Positions 37,013 to 47,591 of a stretch of 64,000 bases of DNA are shown piece by piece. Below the pieces are notes generated by a model that saw nothing but the letters and a program-made list of their open reading frames with translations, was not told where the DNA came from and searched no databases. A program made the translations under genes and the position numbers. Source of the stretch: Thiohalorhabdus sp. Cl-TMA (GTDB lineage: Bacteria > Pseudomonadota > Gammaproteobacteria > Thiohalorhabdales > Thiohalorhabdaceae). The stretch lies in assembly GCF_041821045.1 (NCBI RefSeq), contig NZ_JBGUAW010000004.1:62001-126000 (forward strand), written 5' to 3'. The first letter of the stretch is position 1. Each line of letters begins with the position of its first letter.

Positions 37013-37061
37013 ATTTCCAGGATACCGCTCCCGGGGAGAAGAGGGGGCTACGGCGAAGCGA

Positions 37062-38153
37062 TCACGCCGTCCAGCCGGATTTCGCCAGCTCAGGTCCGGG
37101 GCGTCCGATCAGGAAGCCCTGTATCAGGTCGGCGCCGTGCTCCCGCACCCACTGGCATTCTCCCGGGGTCTCCACGCCCTCGGCCACGCTCCGGATCCCC
37201 ATGGCGGCGGTGGCCTCCAGCAGCTTCCCGGCCAGGGCGGCCTTGTGGGGCTGCCGGTCCACATCCCGGATCAGCTCCATGTCGAGCTTGACGAAATCCG
37301 GCTGGAGCACGTGCAGGAGATTGAGCGAGGCGTAACCGGAGCCGAGGTCGTCCAGCGCCACGCCGAAACCGGCCTCCCGGTAATAGCCCAGGACATCGGT
37401 CAGGGTGGCCATGTCACCCACGCGCTCCGATTCGGTCACCTCGAACACCACCTGATCGGGACGGAGGCCGGCTTCCTCCACCGCCCGGAAGGTGGTCTGC
37501 AGGCAATAGGCGGGATCATAGATGGAGGTGGGGGTGAAGTTGATGAACACCCGCCGCTCCCCGGACCCCTGGCCAGCGAAGGCGGCGACAGCGCTGCGCC
37601 GGGCCGCCAGATCGAGCTGGAAGAGCAGATCCGCCTCGGCCGCCAGCCCGACGATCGGACCGCCTCCCACCACTCCGCCGTCCGGCTGCAGGCCGCGCAG
37701 CAGGGCCTCGAAGGCGAAGATCCGGCTCGGGTCCCGGGCTTCCACGATGGGCTGGAAATGGCTGGTGAGGCGCTTTTCGGCCATCATGTCCACCAGCCAG
37801 CCCGCCTCGGCGGCGGCCAGCCACTGTCCCAGCGGGGCCACCCGGCCGTAATCGCCCGGTCCCGGCTCCGTCTCTCCCGGGAGATAGAGCGCCCGGACAT
37901 GGTCGAGCTCCACGCCGCTCAGCCCCGGCCGCAGCCGGCCCGCCAGCTGCGGGGGCGCCCCGGCCTCCAGGCCCACCATCAGGGCGCCGAGCTCGTCGCG
38001 CTCTTCCCAGGCCAAGCCCGCCTCCCCGAGCAGCCGGAGCAGCTTTCCCCGGGTGTGCCCGAGCGGACTCCAGAGCAGCAGCCGCCCCGGACCGTCGATC
38101 CGGTCCGGCATCCGCTCGCAATTGGGACATGCCGCTCGCCATCCGTCCGTCAT
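37062..38153 (-). CDS. EAL-domain cyclic-di-GMP phosphodiesterase
   Basis: A 363-residue soluble protein. An N-terminal domain of about 110 residues is rich in Leu and Gly and has a CPNC near the start. An EAL domain follows with all catalytic motifs: FEALLRG, FINFTPTSI (metal Asn), VFEVTES, ALDDLGSGYASL (DD metal site), FVKLDMELI (catalytic Lys) and AEGVETPGE. It should hydrolyse c-di-GMP to pGpG. The neighbouring gene upstream encodes a roadblock-like protein and may regulate it. Confidence 0.9.
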   Translation of the reverse strand: MTDGWRAACPNCERMPDRIDGPGRLLLWSPLGHTRGKLLRLLGEAGLAWEERDELGALMVGLEAGAPPQLAGRLRPGLSGVELDHVRALYLPGETEPGPGDYGRVAPLGQWLAAAEAGWLVDMMAEKRLTSHFQPIVEARDPSRIFAFEALLRGLQPDGGVVGGGPIVGLAAEADLLFQLDLAARRSAVAAFAGQGSGERRVFINFTPTSIYDPAYCLQTTFRAVEEAGLRPDQVVFEVTESERVGDMATLTDVLGYYREAGFGVALDDLGSGYASLNLLHVLQPDFVKLDMELIRDVDRQPHKAALAGKLLEATAAMGIRSVAEGVETPGECQWVREHGADLIQGFLIGRPGPELAKSGWTA

Positions 38154-38199
38154 GGCTTCTCCTCGAAATGCGGCCGGGACAGGCGTGCGTGCAGCCGGC

Positions 38200-38727
38200 T
38201 CAGGACTCCGTGAGACGCGTCCAGTCGGTGACCAGGCAGGTGGTGACGGCGCGGCCGATCCCCTCCAGAACCGCGTCCGTATTCCCGGACAGGGCCTGCG
38301 TGAGCAGGACCAGGGTCATGGCCTTGCCCTGCACTTCCAGGGGCCTGAACAGGAGCTTGCGCTCCTGGCCCAGACTCACCGCCACGTATTCCGGCGCCGT
38401 TTCGGCGGCCTCCTCCGAGGCGGCCTCACCGAAGCCGGCGAAGGATACCGCCTCGCCGGGCTGGCGGCTTGCCTGGCTGCGCTCCAGCGGGAAAGCGCCT
38501 TTCAGCCGGTCCAGAAGCTGGATAGAATCCGGGGCCAGGGCGGTGATCCGGTCCGGATGGTCGAACCCGCGGTTCGCCACGGCCCAGCCCTCGGGGCCCA
38601 CCACCATGGCGGCGAGGAAGCGCCGGCTGCGCAGGGTCTCCTCGAGCACCCACTCGACCCGGCTCTGCGGAGCGCCCTGGCCCGGCGGCCCATAGGACGG
38701 ATTGTTCTCGGCTTCCTGGGAGCTCAT
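38200..38727 (-). CDS. roadblock/LC7-like hypothetical protein
   Basis: The ATG at 38727 with GAGGAGAC upstream gives 175 residues; earlier in-frame ATGs lack a ribosome site. The protein starts with a flexible polar tail (EAENNPSYGPPGQG). A domain from about residue 25 has VEWVLEETLRSRRFLAAMVVGPEGWAVANRG and EYVAVSLGQERKLLFRPLEVQGKAMTLVLLT, whose strand-helix pattern resembles roadblock/LC7 modules seen with small GTPases and two-component proteins. It is 46 bp upstream of the EAL gene on the same strand, so both form a likely operon. Family assignment is tentative. Confidence 0.6.
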   Translation of the reverse strand: MSSQEAENNPSYGPPGQGAPQSRVEWVLEETLRSRRFLAAMVVGPEGWAVANRGFDHPDRITALAPDSIQLLDRLKGAFPLERSQASRQPGEAVSFAGFGEAASEEAAETAPEYVAVSLGQERKLLFRPLEVQGKAMTLVLLTQALSGNTDAVLEGIGRAVTTCLVTDWTRLTES

Positions 38728-38787
38728 CCCTGTCTCCTCTGACACGGAACACCCCATGCGGCGTTCCCGACGAATCAAGGGTATGCG

Positions 38788-39549
38788 ATGCTGCTGCACA
38801 TTGCCAAGGCGATCGGCTACCTGGCCATGCCGCCGGGCATCCTCATCCTGGGCGGGCTTGTCGCCCTGGTGGCGGCGCGGCGTTTTCCGAGGGTGGCCTG
38901 GGGGCTCGGGGCGGTGGTCCTGACGGCCACCTATCTCCTGAGCATCCGGCCGGGTGCGGAGCTACTGCTCGCGCCGTTGGAGTCCCGCTACCCGGCCTTG
39001 CAGACCGTTCCGGCGGAGGCCGAGGCCATCGTGGTACTGGGCGGCGGACAAATCGCCGACAGTCCGGAGTACGGCAGCGGCGCACCCGGCGATTCCACCC
39101 TGCAGCGCACCCGCTTCGCCGCCCACTTGGCGCGGGCGTCCGACCTCCCGGTGTACACCACGGGCGGCCTTCCCCTGGGACGCGGCGTGCCCACCGGCCG
39201 GCTCATGGCGCAAACGCTCTCCGGGGACTACGGCATCGCCCCGGGACGCCTGCACCAAGAGACCGCCTCCCGGAACACCCGCGAGCACGTCACGCACCTG
39301 GATACCCTGCTCGGCGACCGTGATCGGGTGGTGCTGGTCACCACCGCCTGGCACATGCCCCGGGCCATGGCCACCTTCGCCGCCGGGAACCTGCACCCCA
39401 TACCGGCCCCCACCGACTACCACGAGGGGCTCGGCGAGCCCTATCACTGGCTGGATTTCCTGCCTTCCGCGGGCCACCTGAAGATAAGCAGCAACGCCGC
39501 GCATGAGTATCTGGGGCTGGCCTATTATTGGGTACGCGGTTGGTTGTAA
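38788..39549 (+). CDS. YdcF/ElyC-family membrane protein (DUF218)
   Basis: A 253-residue protein with two N-terminal membrane helices (LGYLAMPPGILILGGLVALVAA-like, and WGLGAVVLTATYLLSI) and a periplasmic DUF218 domain: AIVVLGGGQIADSP, PVYTTGGLPLGRGVPTG and VLVTTAWHMPRAMATF. The two-helix plus DUF218 layout matches E. coli ElyC, which affects peptidoglycan/O-antigen lipid carrier use. The exact reaction of the family is not established. Start chosen at ATG 38788; divergent from the roadblock-like gene. Confidence 0.85.
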   Translation: MLLHIAKAIGYLAMPPGILILGGLVALVAARRFPRVAWGLGAVVLTATYLLSIRPGAELLLAPLESRYPALQTVPAEAEAIVVLGGGQIADSPEYGSGAPGDSTLQRTRFAAHLARASDLPVYTTGGLPLGRGVPTGRLMAQTLSGDYGIAPGRLHQETASRNTREHVTHLDTLLGDRDRVVLVTTAWHMPRAMATFAAGNLHPIPAPTDYHEGLGEPYHWLDFLPSAGHLKISSNAAHEYLGLAYYWVRGWL

Positions 39550-39610
39550 GCCTGGTGTCCCGCCTCGGAAATTGGTTACATTCCCGACTCTTCCGGGGCC
39601 GGGCGATCCG

Positions 39611-39988
39611 CTAGTGGGCGGTGGGGAACGCCTCCAGGGGGAAGCGGGGGACGGGGACGTCGATCTCCTCGCCGGTATCGGGCACCACCATGTGGTAGGA
39701 GCCGTGCATGGAGGCGGAGGGGGTGGGCAAAGGAGTGCCCGAGGTGTATTCATAGGCCTCGCCGGGCTCGATCAGGGGCTGTTCCCCCACCACGCCCTCG
39801 CCTTCCACCTCGGTGACCTGTCCCTCCCCGTATTCCACGTACCAGTGGCGGGCGAGCAGCCGGACGGGCTGATGGCCGGCGTTGTGGATGCGGATGGTAT
39901 AGGCGAACACGTAGTGGCTGCCTTCGGGGGACGACTGGCCCGGAAGGTACTGGGCCAGGGCGCGGACTTTCACGTATTCGGGGCTCAT
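39611..39988 (-). CDS. apaG: ApaG family protein (Co2+/Mg2+ efflux-associated)
   Basis: The ATG at 39988 gives 125 residues, as in E. coli ApaG. FAYTIRIHNAGHQPVRLLARHWYV, VEGEGVVGEQPLIEPGEAYEYTSG and MHGSYHMV are the family signatures of this FN3-like beta-sandwich. In E. coli, apaG is linked to apaH and ksgA; here it stands alone, converging on the YdcF-like gene. A second ATG two codons upstream is possible, but the GGGGG ribosome-binding sequence is better spaced for 39988. Function in cation tolerance is known only by mutant phenotypes. Confidence 0.93.
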   Translation of the reverse strand: MSPEYVKVRALAQYLPGQSSPEGSHYVFAYTIRIHNAGHQPVRLLARHWYVEYGEGQVTEVEGEGVVGEQPLIEPGEAYEYTSGTPLPTPSASMHGSYHMVVPDTGEEIDVPVPRFPLEAFPTAH

Positions 39989-40215
39989 GGACATGCCCCC
40001 AAGTGAAGCAGTCCTTTCCGCCGCCTGCAACCCGAAGCCGGGCTTTCCCGGAGGCGGTCGGCCCGGAGGGCGGCGCGGGTCATCGGAAAGCGGGTGGCAT
40101 TGCCGGATGGCCCGGTGGGCGGGGTTGGCCGAGGCGCGTACAATTACCTTTTTCGGCCTGCCGGAGGGAGAGAATCCGCTCCGGGGCCTCGATAGCTGTC
40201 CAGAAGGAGCGTGTA

Positions 40216-41535
<1,320 letters not shown>

Positions 41536-41547
41536 CGCCGGCGCGCC

Positions 41548-42807
41548 TTGGAGCTGCTCCACCTGTTCCAGCGCCTGGGACTGGCGCTGGCCCTGGGCCT
41601 GCTCATCGGACTGGAGCGGGGCTGGCAGCTCCGCGAGCGCTCCGAGGGGGCCCGCCTGGCCGGCCTGCGCACCTTCGGCCTGACGGGCCTCATGGGCGGC
41701 GTGTGGGCCCTGCTGGCCCGGGACTTCGGGCCGGCGGTCCTCGGGGTGGGCTTCGCGGCCCTGGCCGTGGTGGTGATCCTCGCCCACCTGCAGATGGTGC
41801 GCGGCGGCGACCAGCCCGACCACGGCATCACCACCGTGGTGGCGCTCTTGCTCACCTTCGCCTTCGGCGCCTTGACGGTTTCCGGCTCCATGGCGGTGGC
41901 CGCCGCGGGAGCCGTCATCACCGCCTTCCTGCTGGGCCTCAAGCCGGTCCTCCACGACTGGCTGCGCCGGCTCACCGAGCCGGAGCTGTTCGCCGCCCTC
42001 AAGCTCCTGCTGATCTCCGTGGTGATCCTGCCCGTGCTGCCCAACCGCGGCCTGGGCCCCTGGGGGGCGCTCAACCCCTACGCCCTGTGGTGGATGGTGG
42101 TCCTGATCGCCGGGATTTCCTTCGTGGGCTACTTCGCGGTCAAGCTCATGGGTCCGAACCGCGGGGTGCCGCTGACGGGCCTGGCCGGCGGGCTCGCCTC
42201 CTCCACCGCCACCACGCTCAGCTTCTCCCGGCTGGGGCGGCGGCAACCGGACCTCCGCCGACTGCTGGCGGCGGGCGTCGCCCTCTCCGCGGCCACCATG
42301 TTCCCCCGCATCGCCCTGGAGGCCGCGGTGGTGAATAGCGACGTGCTGCCGGTGCTGGGCCCGGTAATGGCCACCATGACGGCGCTGGGCTTCCTCGCCG
42401 CAGGTCTCCTGTGGTGGAAGGCGGGGAACGGCGACACGCCGGGCGAGGTAGCGCTGCAGAACCCCTTCGAGATCGGTCCCGCCCTCCAGTTCGGCTTCCT
42501 CTTGGCCACCATCATGCTGCTGGCGGAGGGAGCCCGCGCCTGGCTGGGGGATGCAGGGGTCTACCTGCTGGCGGGGGTGTCGGGGCTGACCGACGTGGAC
42601 GCCATCACCCTCTCCCTGAGCCGCATGGCCCAGGGAGAGCTGTCGACGCATGTCGCCGCCCGCGCCATCACCCTGGCGGCCATGGTCAACACGGTGGTCA
42701 AGGGCGGGCTGGTGGTGGGCATCGCCGGGCGCGGCATGGCCGGTCCGGTGGCGGCCGCTTTCGGCGTGGTACTCGCGGGGGGGATGGCCGCGGTGCTCCT
42801 GCTCTGA
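41548..42807 (+). CDS. MgtC/SapB-like membrane protein with DUF4010
   Basis: A TTG start 12 bp after gltA gives 419 residues. The N-terminal third is MgtC-like (LGLALALGLLIGLERGWQLRE; RLAGLRTFGLTGLMGG) and the rest is the DUF4010 membrane domain with the conserved TGLAGGLASSTATTLSFSRL. About twelve membrane helices are predicted. The family has been linked to Mg2+ homeostasis, but MgtC itself is a regulator, not a transporter, and DUF4010 has no proven role. No ribosome site is visible, so translation may depend on coupling to gltA. Confidence 0.85.
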   Translation: MELLHLFQRLGLALALGLLIGLERGWQLRERSEGARLAGLRTFGLTGLMGGVWALLARDFGPAVLGVGFAALAVVVILAHLQMVRGGDQPDHGITTVVALLLTFAFGALTVSGSMAVAAAGAVITAFLLGLKPVLHDWLRRLTEPELFAALKLLLISVVILPVLPNRGLGPWGALNPYALWWMVVLIAGISFVGYFAVKLMGPNRGVPLTGLAGGLASSTATTLSFSRLGRRQPDLRRLLAAGVALSAATMFPRIALEAAVVNSDVLPVLGPVMATMTALGFLAAGLLWWKAGNGDTPGEVALQNPFEIGPALQFGFLLATIMLLAEGARAWLGDAGVYLLAGVSGLTDVDAITLSLSRMAQGELSTHVAARAITLAAMVNTVVKGGLVVGIAGRGMAGPVAAAFGVVLAGGMAAVLLL

Positions 42808-42853
42808 AGCCCGGCCCCGCGCCGCGTGCCAGCCGGCGGGCCCTGGGGCGGGC

Positions 42854-44854
42854 TCACGACCCGTCGCCGTCCTCCCGCCAGCTATAGGCGGAGGAGCGTG
42901 AAGGGCTCCGGGCCTCGCTCTCGGGGATCGCCTCCTCCTCGCCACGGCTATCCGGCGCCATGCCGAGGAGCTCGTCAATCTCCGCGGCATCGAGGGTCTC
43001 CCGCTCCAGCAGGGCCTCCGCCAGCGCGTCCAGGCGGTCGCGATTGCCGGCAAGCAGCTCCTCGGCGCGCTTTTCCTGGGCGGCGATCAGGTCGTGTACC
43101 TCCTGGTCGATGATCCGGGCCGTGTACTCGCTGTAGTCCTTGGCCTGGCCCATCTCCCGGCCCAGGAAGACGTGCTCCTCCCCTTCCCGGAAGGCCACGG
43201 GCCCCACCTTGTCGCTCATGCCCCACTGGGTCACCATCTGGCGCGCCAGTCGGGTCGTCTGCTTGAGGTCGTCGTGGGCGCCCGTGGAGAAATCGTTGAA
43301 GCGCACCTTCTCGGCCACCCGGCCGCCCAGCATGACCGCCAGCCGCGCCCGCAGATAGCCCACGGTGTAGTTGTAACGGTCCTCCTCCGGAACCTGCTCG
43401 GTGGCGCCCAGGGCCTGTCCCCGGGGGATAATGGTCACCTTCTTGAGCGGATCCGTCTCCCTGAGCAGGCGCGCCACCAGGGTATGTCCCGACTCGTGGT
43501 AGGCGATGCGCCGCTTCTCGTCCTCCTGCAGCAGATCCTCCCGCTCGCTGCCGAACAGGATCTTGTCCCGGGCCTTGTCGAAGTCCTCGCTGTCCACCTG
43601 ATCCTTGCGGGCGCGGGCGGCGAACAGCGCGGCCTCGTTCACCAGGTTCTCCAGATCGGCCCCGGAAAAGCCCACGGTGCGGGCGGCGATGGTGCCCAGA
43701 TCCACGTCGGCGCCCAGCGGCACGTCCCGGGTGTGGACCCTGAGAATGGCCTCGCGGGCCGGCTTGGGCGGCCGCTCCAGGGTCACCTTGCGGTCGAAGC
43801 GGCCCGGCCGCAGCAGCGCGGAGTCCAGCACGTCCGGGCGGTTGGTGGCGGCCATGACCACCACCGATTCATCGGACTCGAAGCCGTCCATCTCGGCGAG
43901 GATCTGGTTGAGGGTCTGCTCCCGTTCGTCGTGGCCGCCGCCGAGGCCGGCGCCCCGCTGGCGGCCCACGGCGTCGATCTCGTCGATGAAGATGATGGCG
44001 GGGGCTTCCTTCTTGGCGTCGTTGAACATGTCGCGCACCCGGGAAGCACCCACGCCCACGAACATCTCCACGAACTGGGAGCCGGAAATGGAGTAGAAGG
44101 GCACACCGGCCTCCCCGGCCACCGCCTTGGCCATCAAGGTCTTGCCGGTGCCGGGCGGTCCCATGAGCAGCACCCCGTGGGGGATCTCGGCGCCCAGCCT
44201 GCGGAACTGCTCGGGCTCCTTCAGGTAGTCCACCAGCTCCTGGAGGTCCCGCTTGGCGTTATCGGAGCCGGCCACGTCCTCGAAGGTGACGCTGCTGGCG
44301 GTCTTCTCGTAGCGCTTCGCCTGCGATTTGGTGAAGCCGCTGATCTGCTGGCCCATGCCGCCGAGCTGGCTCTGCATGCGCCGGCTGGCGAACCAGATCA
44401 GCCCGATGATAAGGAGCAGGGGCAGTAGGCCGATGAGCAGCGGTCCGAGCAGCGAGTCGCCCTGGGGTACGGCGGTGACCTTGACCCCGTTCTGCTCCAG
44501 CACATCCATGAGGTTGGGATCGTCGAAGGGCGGCTTGGCGGTGGTGAACCGGGTCGGCTGATTGGGGGCCTGCTTGGCCGGATCGGTGACGGGACTGGCC
44601 TCGCTCTTGAAGCGGCCGTCGATCCGCTGCCCACGCACGGTGACCTCGGCCACCGTCCCGGCACGCACTTCCTGCTTGAACTGGGTATAGGAGAGCTCCA
44701 CCTGGTTGCCGCCCTGCCCGCCCATCCAGAGGAAATAGCCGAACAGCAGGCCGAGCACCAGGAACCAGATCCAGTAACGCCACTGCTCCCGCGGCGGAAA
44801 CGGGCCCCGGGTACCGTCCTCGGGGGTGCCGCCTTCCTGATTGGACTGCGCCAT
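42854..44854 (-). CDS. ftsH: ATP-dependent zinc metalloprotease FtsH
   Basis: A 666-residue FtsH. Membrane helices lie at about 27-44 and 136-156 around a periplasmic loop of about 90 residues. The AAA+ domain has Walker A GPPGTGKT (232-239), Walker B IIFIDEID, and the SRH region [19 protein letters not shown]. The protease site is [11 protein letters not shown]. The N-terminal tail is unusually polar ([17 protein letters not shown]) and the C-terminus ends in an acidic Ser-rich tail. It degrades LpxC, misfolded membrane proteins and others. The usual rlmE partner is not adjacent. Confidence 0.97.
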   Translation of the reverse strand: MAQSNQEGGTPEDGTRGPFPPREQWRYWIWFLVLGLLFGYFLWMGGQGGNQVELSYTQFKQEVRAGTVAEVTVRGQRIDGRFKSEASPVTDPAKQAPNQPTRFTTAKPPFDDPNLMDVLEQNGVKVTAVPQGDSLLGPLLIGLLPLLLIIGLIWFASRRMQSQLGGMGQQISGFTKSQAKRYEKTASSVTFEDVAGSDNAKRDLQELVDYLKEPEQFRRLGAEIPHGVLLMGPPGTGKTLMAKAVAGEAGVPFYSISGSQFVEMFVGVGASRVRDMFNDAKKEAPAIIFIDEIDAVGRQRGAGLGGGHDEREQTLNQILAEMDGFESDESVVVMAATNRPDVLDSALLRPGRFDRKVTLERPPKPAREAILRVHTRDVPLGADVDLGTIAARTVGFSGADLENLVNEAALFAARARKDQVDSEDFDKARDKILFGSEREDLLQEDEKRRIAYHESGHTLVARLLRETDPLKKVTIIPRGQALGATEQVPEEDRYNYTVGYLRARLAVMLGGRVAEKVRFNDFSTGAHDDLKQTTRLARQMVTQWGMSDKVGPVAFREGEEHVFLGREMGQAKDYSEYTARIIDQEVHDLIAAQEKRAEELLAGNRDRLDALAEALLERETLDAAEIDELLGMAPDSRGEEEAIPESEARSPSRSSAYSWREDGDGS

Positions 44855-44911
44855 AATGTTTTCCGCTTTCCTGGGTGGGAATAGGACTCGGGGGCGACCC
44901 GGTACCGGGGG

Positions 44912-45553
44912 TCAGAAGGAGGCGGCCAGATGGGTCTTGAGCCACCGGGAAGCCAGCTCCGCGACCCGTTCCAGTTTACCCTCCTCCTCGAACAGATGGG
45001 TCGCGCCGGGGACGATTTCAAGATGGCTTTCCCCGGCGAGCTCCTTGGCGGCCTCCTGATTGAGATCGATAACCACCTGATCCAGCCCCCCCACGATCAG
45101 GAGGACCGGGGCCCGCACGCGAGCGAGGGGCTCTCCGGCCAGATCCGGGCGGCCGCCGCGGGAGACCACCGTGTCGACGGTCTCGCCGAGCTCCGCGGTG
45201 GCCCGGAGCGCCGCCGCGGCCCCGGTGCTGGCGCCGAACAGTCCCAGGGGAAGATCCCGGACCCCGTTCTTGCCCCGCACCCAGTGCACCACCGTGATCA
45301 GGCGCTGGCTCAGGAGCGGAATGTCGAAACGGTTGGCGTAGACCTGGTCCTCGCTGGCGGTGAGCAGGTCGAACAGGAAGGTGGCCATACCCGCTTCCTG
45401 CAGGACCCGGGCCACGTAGTTATTGCGCGGGGACAAGCGGCTGCTTCCACTGCCGTGGACGAAGATCACCAGCCCCTCGGCCCTGTCCGGGATCACCAGC
45501 TCGCCGTCGAGGCTCGTGCCGTTCAGTGGAATCTGGACGATTTCACCCGCCAT
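44912..45553 (-). CDS. dienelactone-hydrolase-like alpha/beta hydrolase
   Basis: The ATG at 45553 gives 213 residues. The alpha/beta hydrolase pattern is GLVIFVHGSGSSRLSPRNNYVARVLQ (oxyanion region), LGLFGASTGAAAALRA (nucleophile Ser in GASTG), VLLIVGGLDQVVIDLN (Asp) and VPGATHLFEEEG (His). It matches small dienelactone hydrolase-like proteins that are often fused or adjacent to phosphoribosyltransferases; such a transferase lies 1.3 kb away at 46857-47489. No signal peptide. Substrate unknown. Confidence 0.85.
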   Translation of the reverse strand: MAGEIVQIPLNGTSLDGELVIPDRAEGLVIFVHGSGSSRLSPRNNYVARVLQEAGMATFLFDLLTASEDQVYANRFDIPLLSQRLITVVHWVRGKNGVRDLPLGLFGASTGAAAALRATAELGETVDTVVSRGGRPDLAGEPLARVRAPVLLIVGGLDQVVIDLNQEAAKELAGESHLEIVPGATHLFEEEGKLERVAELASRWLKTHLAASF

Positions 45554-45566
45554 GGCCAACCCCCGT

Positions 45567-46313
45567 TCATGTGCCCCCGCTCAGCATCTCACGGAGCCGC
45601 AGGGCATTGCGGGCCGCGTGTCCCGCTTCATCGTTGTCGAAGAACACATAAGCGGCTTTCCCCTGATCCTGCCATTCCCGGAGCCGCTGGCCCCACGCTT
45701 GCAGGGCCTCATCCCCGTAGCTCCCGGCGTATTCCTCCTCGGGCCCGTGCAGACGAACGTAGACAAAGTCAGCGGTCACTTGCAGGGGGCTGGCCGTCTC
45801 ACCAAGCTCGTAGATGCAGAAGGCCGCGCCGTGCTCCTGGAGCAGCTCGTACACCCGCGCATCGAACCAGCTGGGATCGCGGAGCTCGAAGGTGTATTCG
45901 GGCCCTCTGGGCAAGGCCTCCAGGAACTGCCGAAGCCGGTCCGCGTTGACCTTCCAATTGGGCGGAAGCTGGAACAGCACCGGGCCCAGCCGGCTCCCCA
46001 GGGCCTCGGCCCGCTCCCAGAACCGCTCCAGGCTGGGACCGGGGTCCTTGAGCTTCTTCATATGGGTAATGTAGCGGCTGGCCTTCACGGCGAACCGGAA
46101 TCCATCGGGCACGCCCTCCCGCCATTTGCGGACGGTTTCCTCCTTCGGAAGGCCGTAGAAGAAGCTGTTGATCTCCGTGGCGGCGAACCGCTCCGCGTAG
46201 TATTCGAGGAAGGCGTTCTTGGGCAGATCCTGGGGATAGAAGGGCCCCCGCCAGTGGTCGTACTGCCAGCCGGAGGTGCCGATGCGGATTCGAGGGGCTT
46301 CGTGGTCGCTCAT
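45567..46313 (-). CDS. DUF72 family TIM-barrel protein
   Basis: The ATG at 46313 with AGGTGG upstream gives 248 residues. The N-terminus RIRIGTSGWQYDHWRGPFYP is the DUF72 signature; YAERFAATEINSFFYGLP, RFAVKASRYITHMKKLKDP and AYVFFDNDEAGHAARNAL follow in family order. DUF72 (YecE) is a TIM-barrel family of unknown reaction. It precedes the hydrolase gene by 14 bp on the same strand, so they are cotranscribed. An in-frame earlier ATG at 46352 is less likely because it lacks a ribosome site. Confidence 0.9.
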   Translation of the reverse strand: MSDHEAPRIRIGTSGWQYDHWRGPFYPQDLPKNAFLEYYAERFAATEINSFFYGLPKEETVRKWREGVPDGFRFAVKASRYITHMKKLKDPGPSLERFWERAEALGSRLGPVLFQLPPNWKVNADRLRQFLEALPRGPEYTFELRDPSWFDARVYELLQEHGAAFCIYELGETASPLQVTADFVYVRLHGPEEEYAGSYGDEALQAWGQRLREWQDQGKAAYVFFDNDEAGHAARNALRLREMLSGGT

Positions 46314-46526
46314 GACTGCCACCTGGCGATCGTGCTTGCGGATCTTTCCCATGCAACCCGCCAGACGGCAGATTTGCAAGGCACCACCTCATGGGCCCCT
46401 CATCCATTCCTCCAAAAGGAGGGCCGCAACTGCCTCCCTGCCAGCATTTTTGGTTTGAAAAAGCCCAAAAAGCGGCGTTATAAGGAAAGAAGGGTTGGCC
46501 CGAAACTGCCCAGAGGAGGCATGGCC

Positions 46527-46832
46527 ATGGCTAGAGATCTGCAGCTGTACGCCGACCTGGAGGTGGCGGATATCCATCATCCGGAAGTCCAGGAAACCCT
46601 CACCGACCTCAGCCGACGCCTGGACCGCTCGCAGCGCCCCAGCGAAGTGGTTACCGAGGGACGGCGAATCCATCTGGGGGTGGGCTATCTGGACAACAAT
46701 CCCGCCTACACCCATTGGCTATTCCAGGCGGTAAGCCGGCTGGTCAAGCATACCCGCCAACCTTCCGTGGAATGCCAGATCTGCGATTCCACGGGGGATT
46801 GGTGGAGCGAGCGGGTATACCCGGCCGCCTGA
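46527..46832 (+). CDS. small hypothetical protein, 101 residues
   Basis: The second of two close ATGs, with a perfect AGAGGAGG at ideal spacing upstream; this is among the best ribosome sites in the window. The product MARDLQLYADLEVADIHHPEV is acidic, soluble, with a C-terminal SVECQICDSTGDWW (CxxC). An upstream gap of 140 bp includes an AAAAAGCCCAAAAAGCGGC stretch that may hold the promoter. It diverges from the DUF72 gene and converges on the phosphoribosyltransferase. No family recognised. Confidence 0.65.
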   Translation: MARDLQLYADLEVADIHHPEVQETLTDLSRRLDRSQRPSEVVTEGRRIHLGVGYLDNNPAYTHWLFQAVSRLVKHTRQPSVECQICDSTGDWWSERVYPAA

Positions 46833-46856
46833 TACCGGAATTCCGGGACCCCCGGG

Positions 46857-47489
46857 CTAGCGCTTGCCGGGGGTCAGATACTGCATCGCCTCCTCGTCCG
46901 ACACTTGGCCGAATTCGGAGTAGAACTGCCCCACGGCCATGAACCACTCCGGCGTCTCCGCCGCGATCACCACGTCCACCTCCCGCTCCAGACGCCGAAT
47001 GCTCTCCGGAGGCGCCACCGGGATGGCCAGCACCACGCGCCGGGCGCCCTGGCTGTAGGCCAGACGGATGCAGGCCACGGTGGTGGCCCCGGTAGCCACG
47101 CCGTCGTCCACGATCAGTACTGTCTTGCCCGCCAGCTCTGGGTCGGGGTGGTCCCCGCGGTAGCGGTCGAACTTCTCCCGGGCGTTGGCCGCCTCCCGCT
47201 GCCGGGCCTCCTCCAGGTAGGCGTCATCCACGCCAAGCTGCTGGATCAGCCCCTGGTTCCTCCATACGCTGCCGTCGCTGGCCACCGCACCGATGGCCAG
47301 CTCGGGATTGCCCGGAGCGCCCATCTTGCGGGCCACCACGATATCCAGCGGAATGCCCAGGGCGTCCGCGACCACGCGGCCCACCGGCAGTCCGCCGCGC
47401 GGAACCGCCAGTACGATATCGCCCTGTATGCCCCGCTCGCCAAGCAGGGCCGCCAGCCGCTCGCCGGCCTGCGCTCTGTCGCGGTACAC
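46857..47489 (-). CDS. phosphoribosyltransferase (PRTase fold)
   Basis: A 210-residue type I PRTase. The PRPP loop is TVLIVDDGVATGATT with the two acidic residues, and the N-terminal DIVLAVPRGGLPVGRVVADALGIPLDIVVARKM is typical of COG1926-type predicted phosphoribosyltransferases. These are often linked to dienelactone hydrolase-like proteins, as near here. The nucleobase or substrate is unknown; the family may act on non-purine substrates or in nucleotide-related stress. It sits on the same strand as the GGDEF/EAL gene beyond it, with about 100 bp between. Confidence 0.85.
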   Translation of the reverse strand: MYRDRAQAGERLAALLGERGIQGDIVLAVPRGGLPVGRVVADALGIPLDIVVARKMGAPGNPELAIGAVASDGSVWRNQGLIQQLGVDDAYLEEARQREAANAREKFDRYRGDHPDPELAGKTVLIVDDGVATGATTVACIRLAYSQGARRVVLAIPVAPPESIRRLEREVDVVIAAETPEWFMAVGQFYSEFGQVSDEEAMQYLTPGKR

Positions 47490-47591
47490 GGCCTTCTCCT
47501 CCCGAACGCCCGTACCGGGGATATTTCCGATTTTCTATCATTGGTGGGCGGGCTCGGGAATTGGTGGGATCACGGAGTGACCGGCCCGATA

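Noticed and set aside
41548-42807. Magnesium transporter
   Set aside because: MgtC-like domains are not proven transporters, and DUF4010 has no known substrate.
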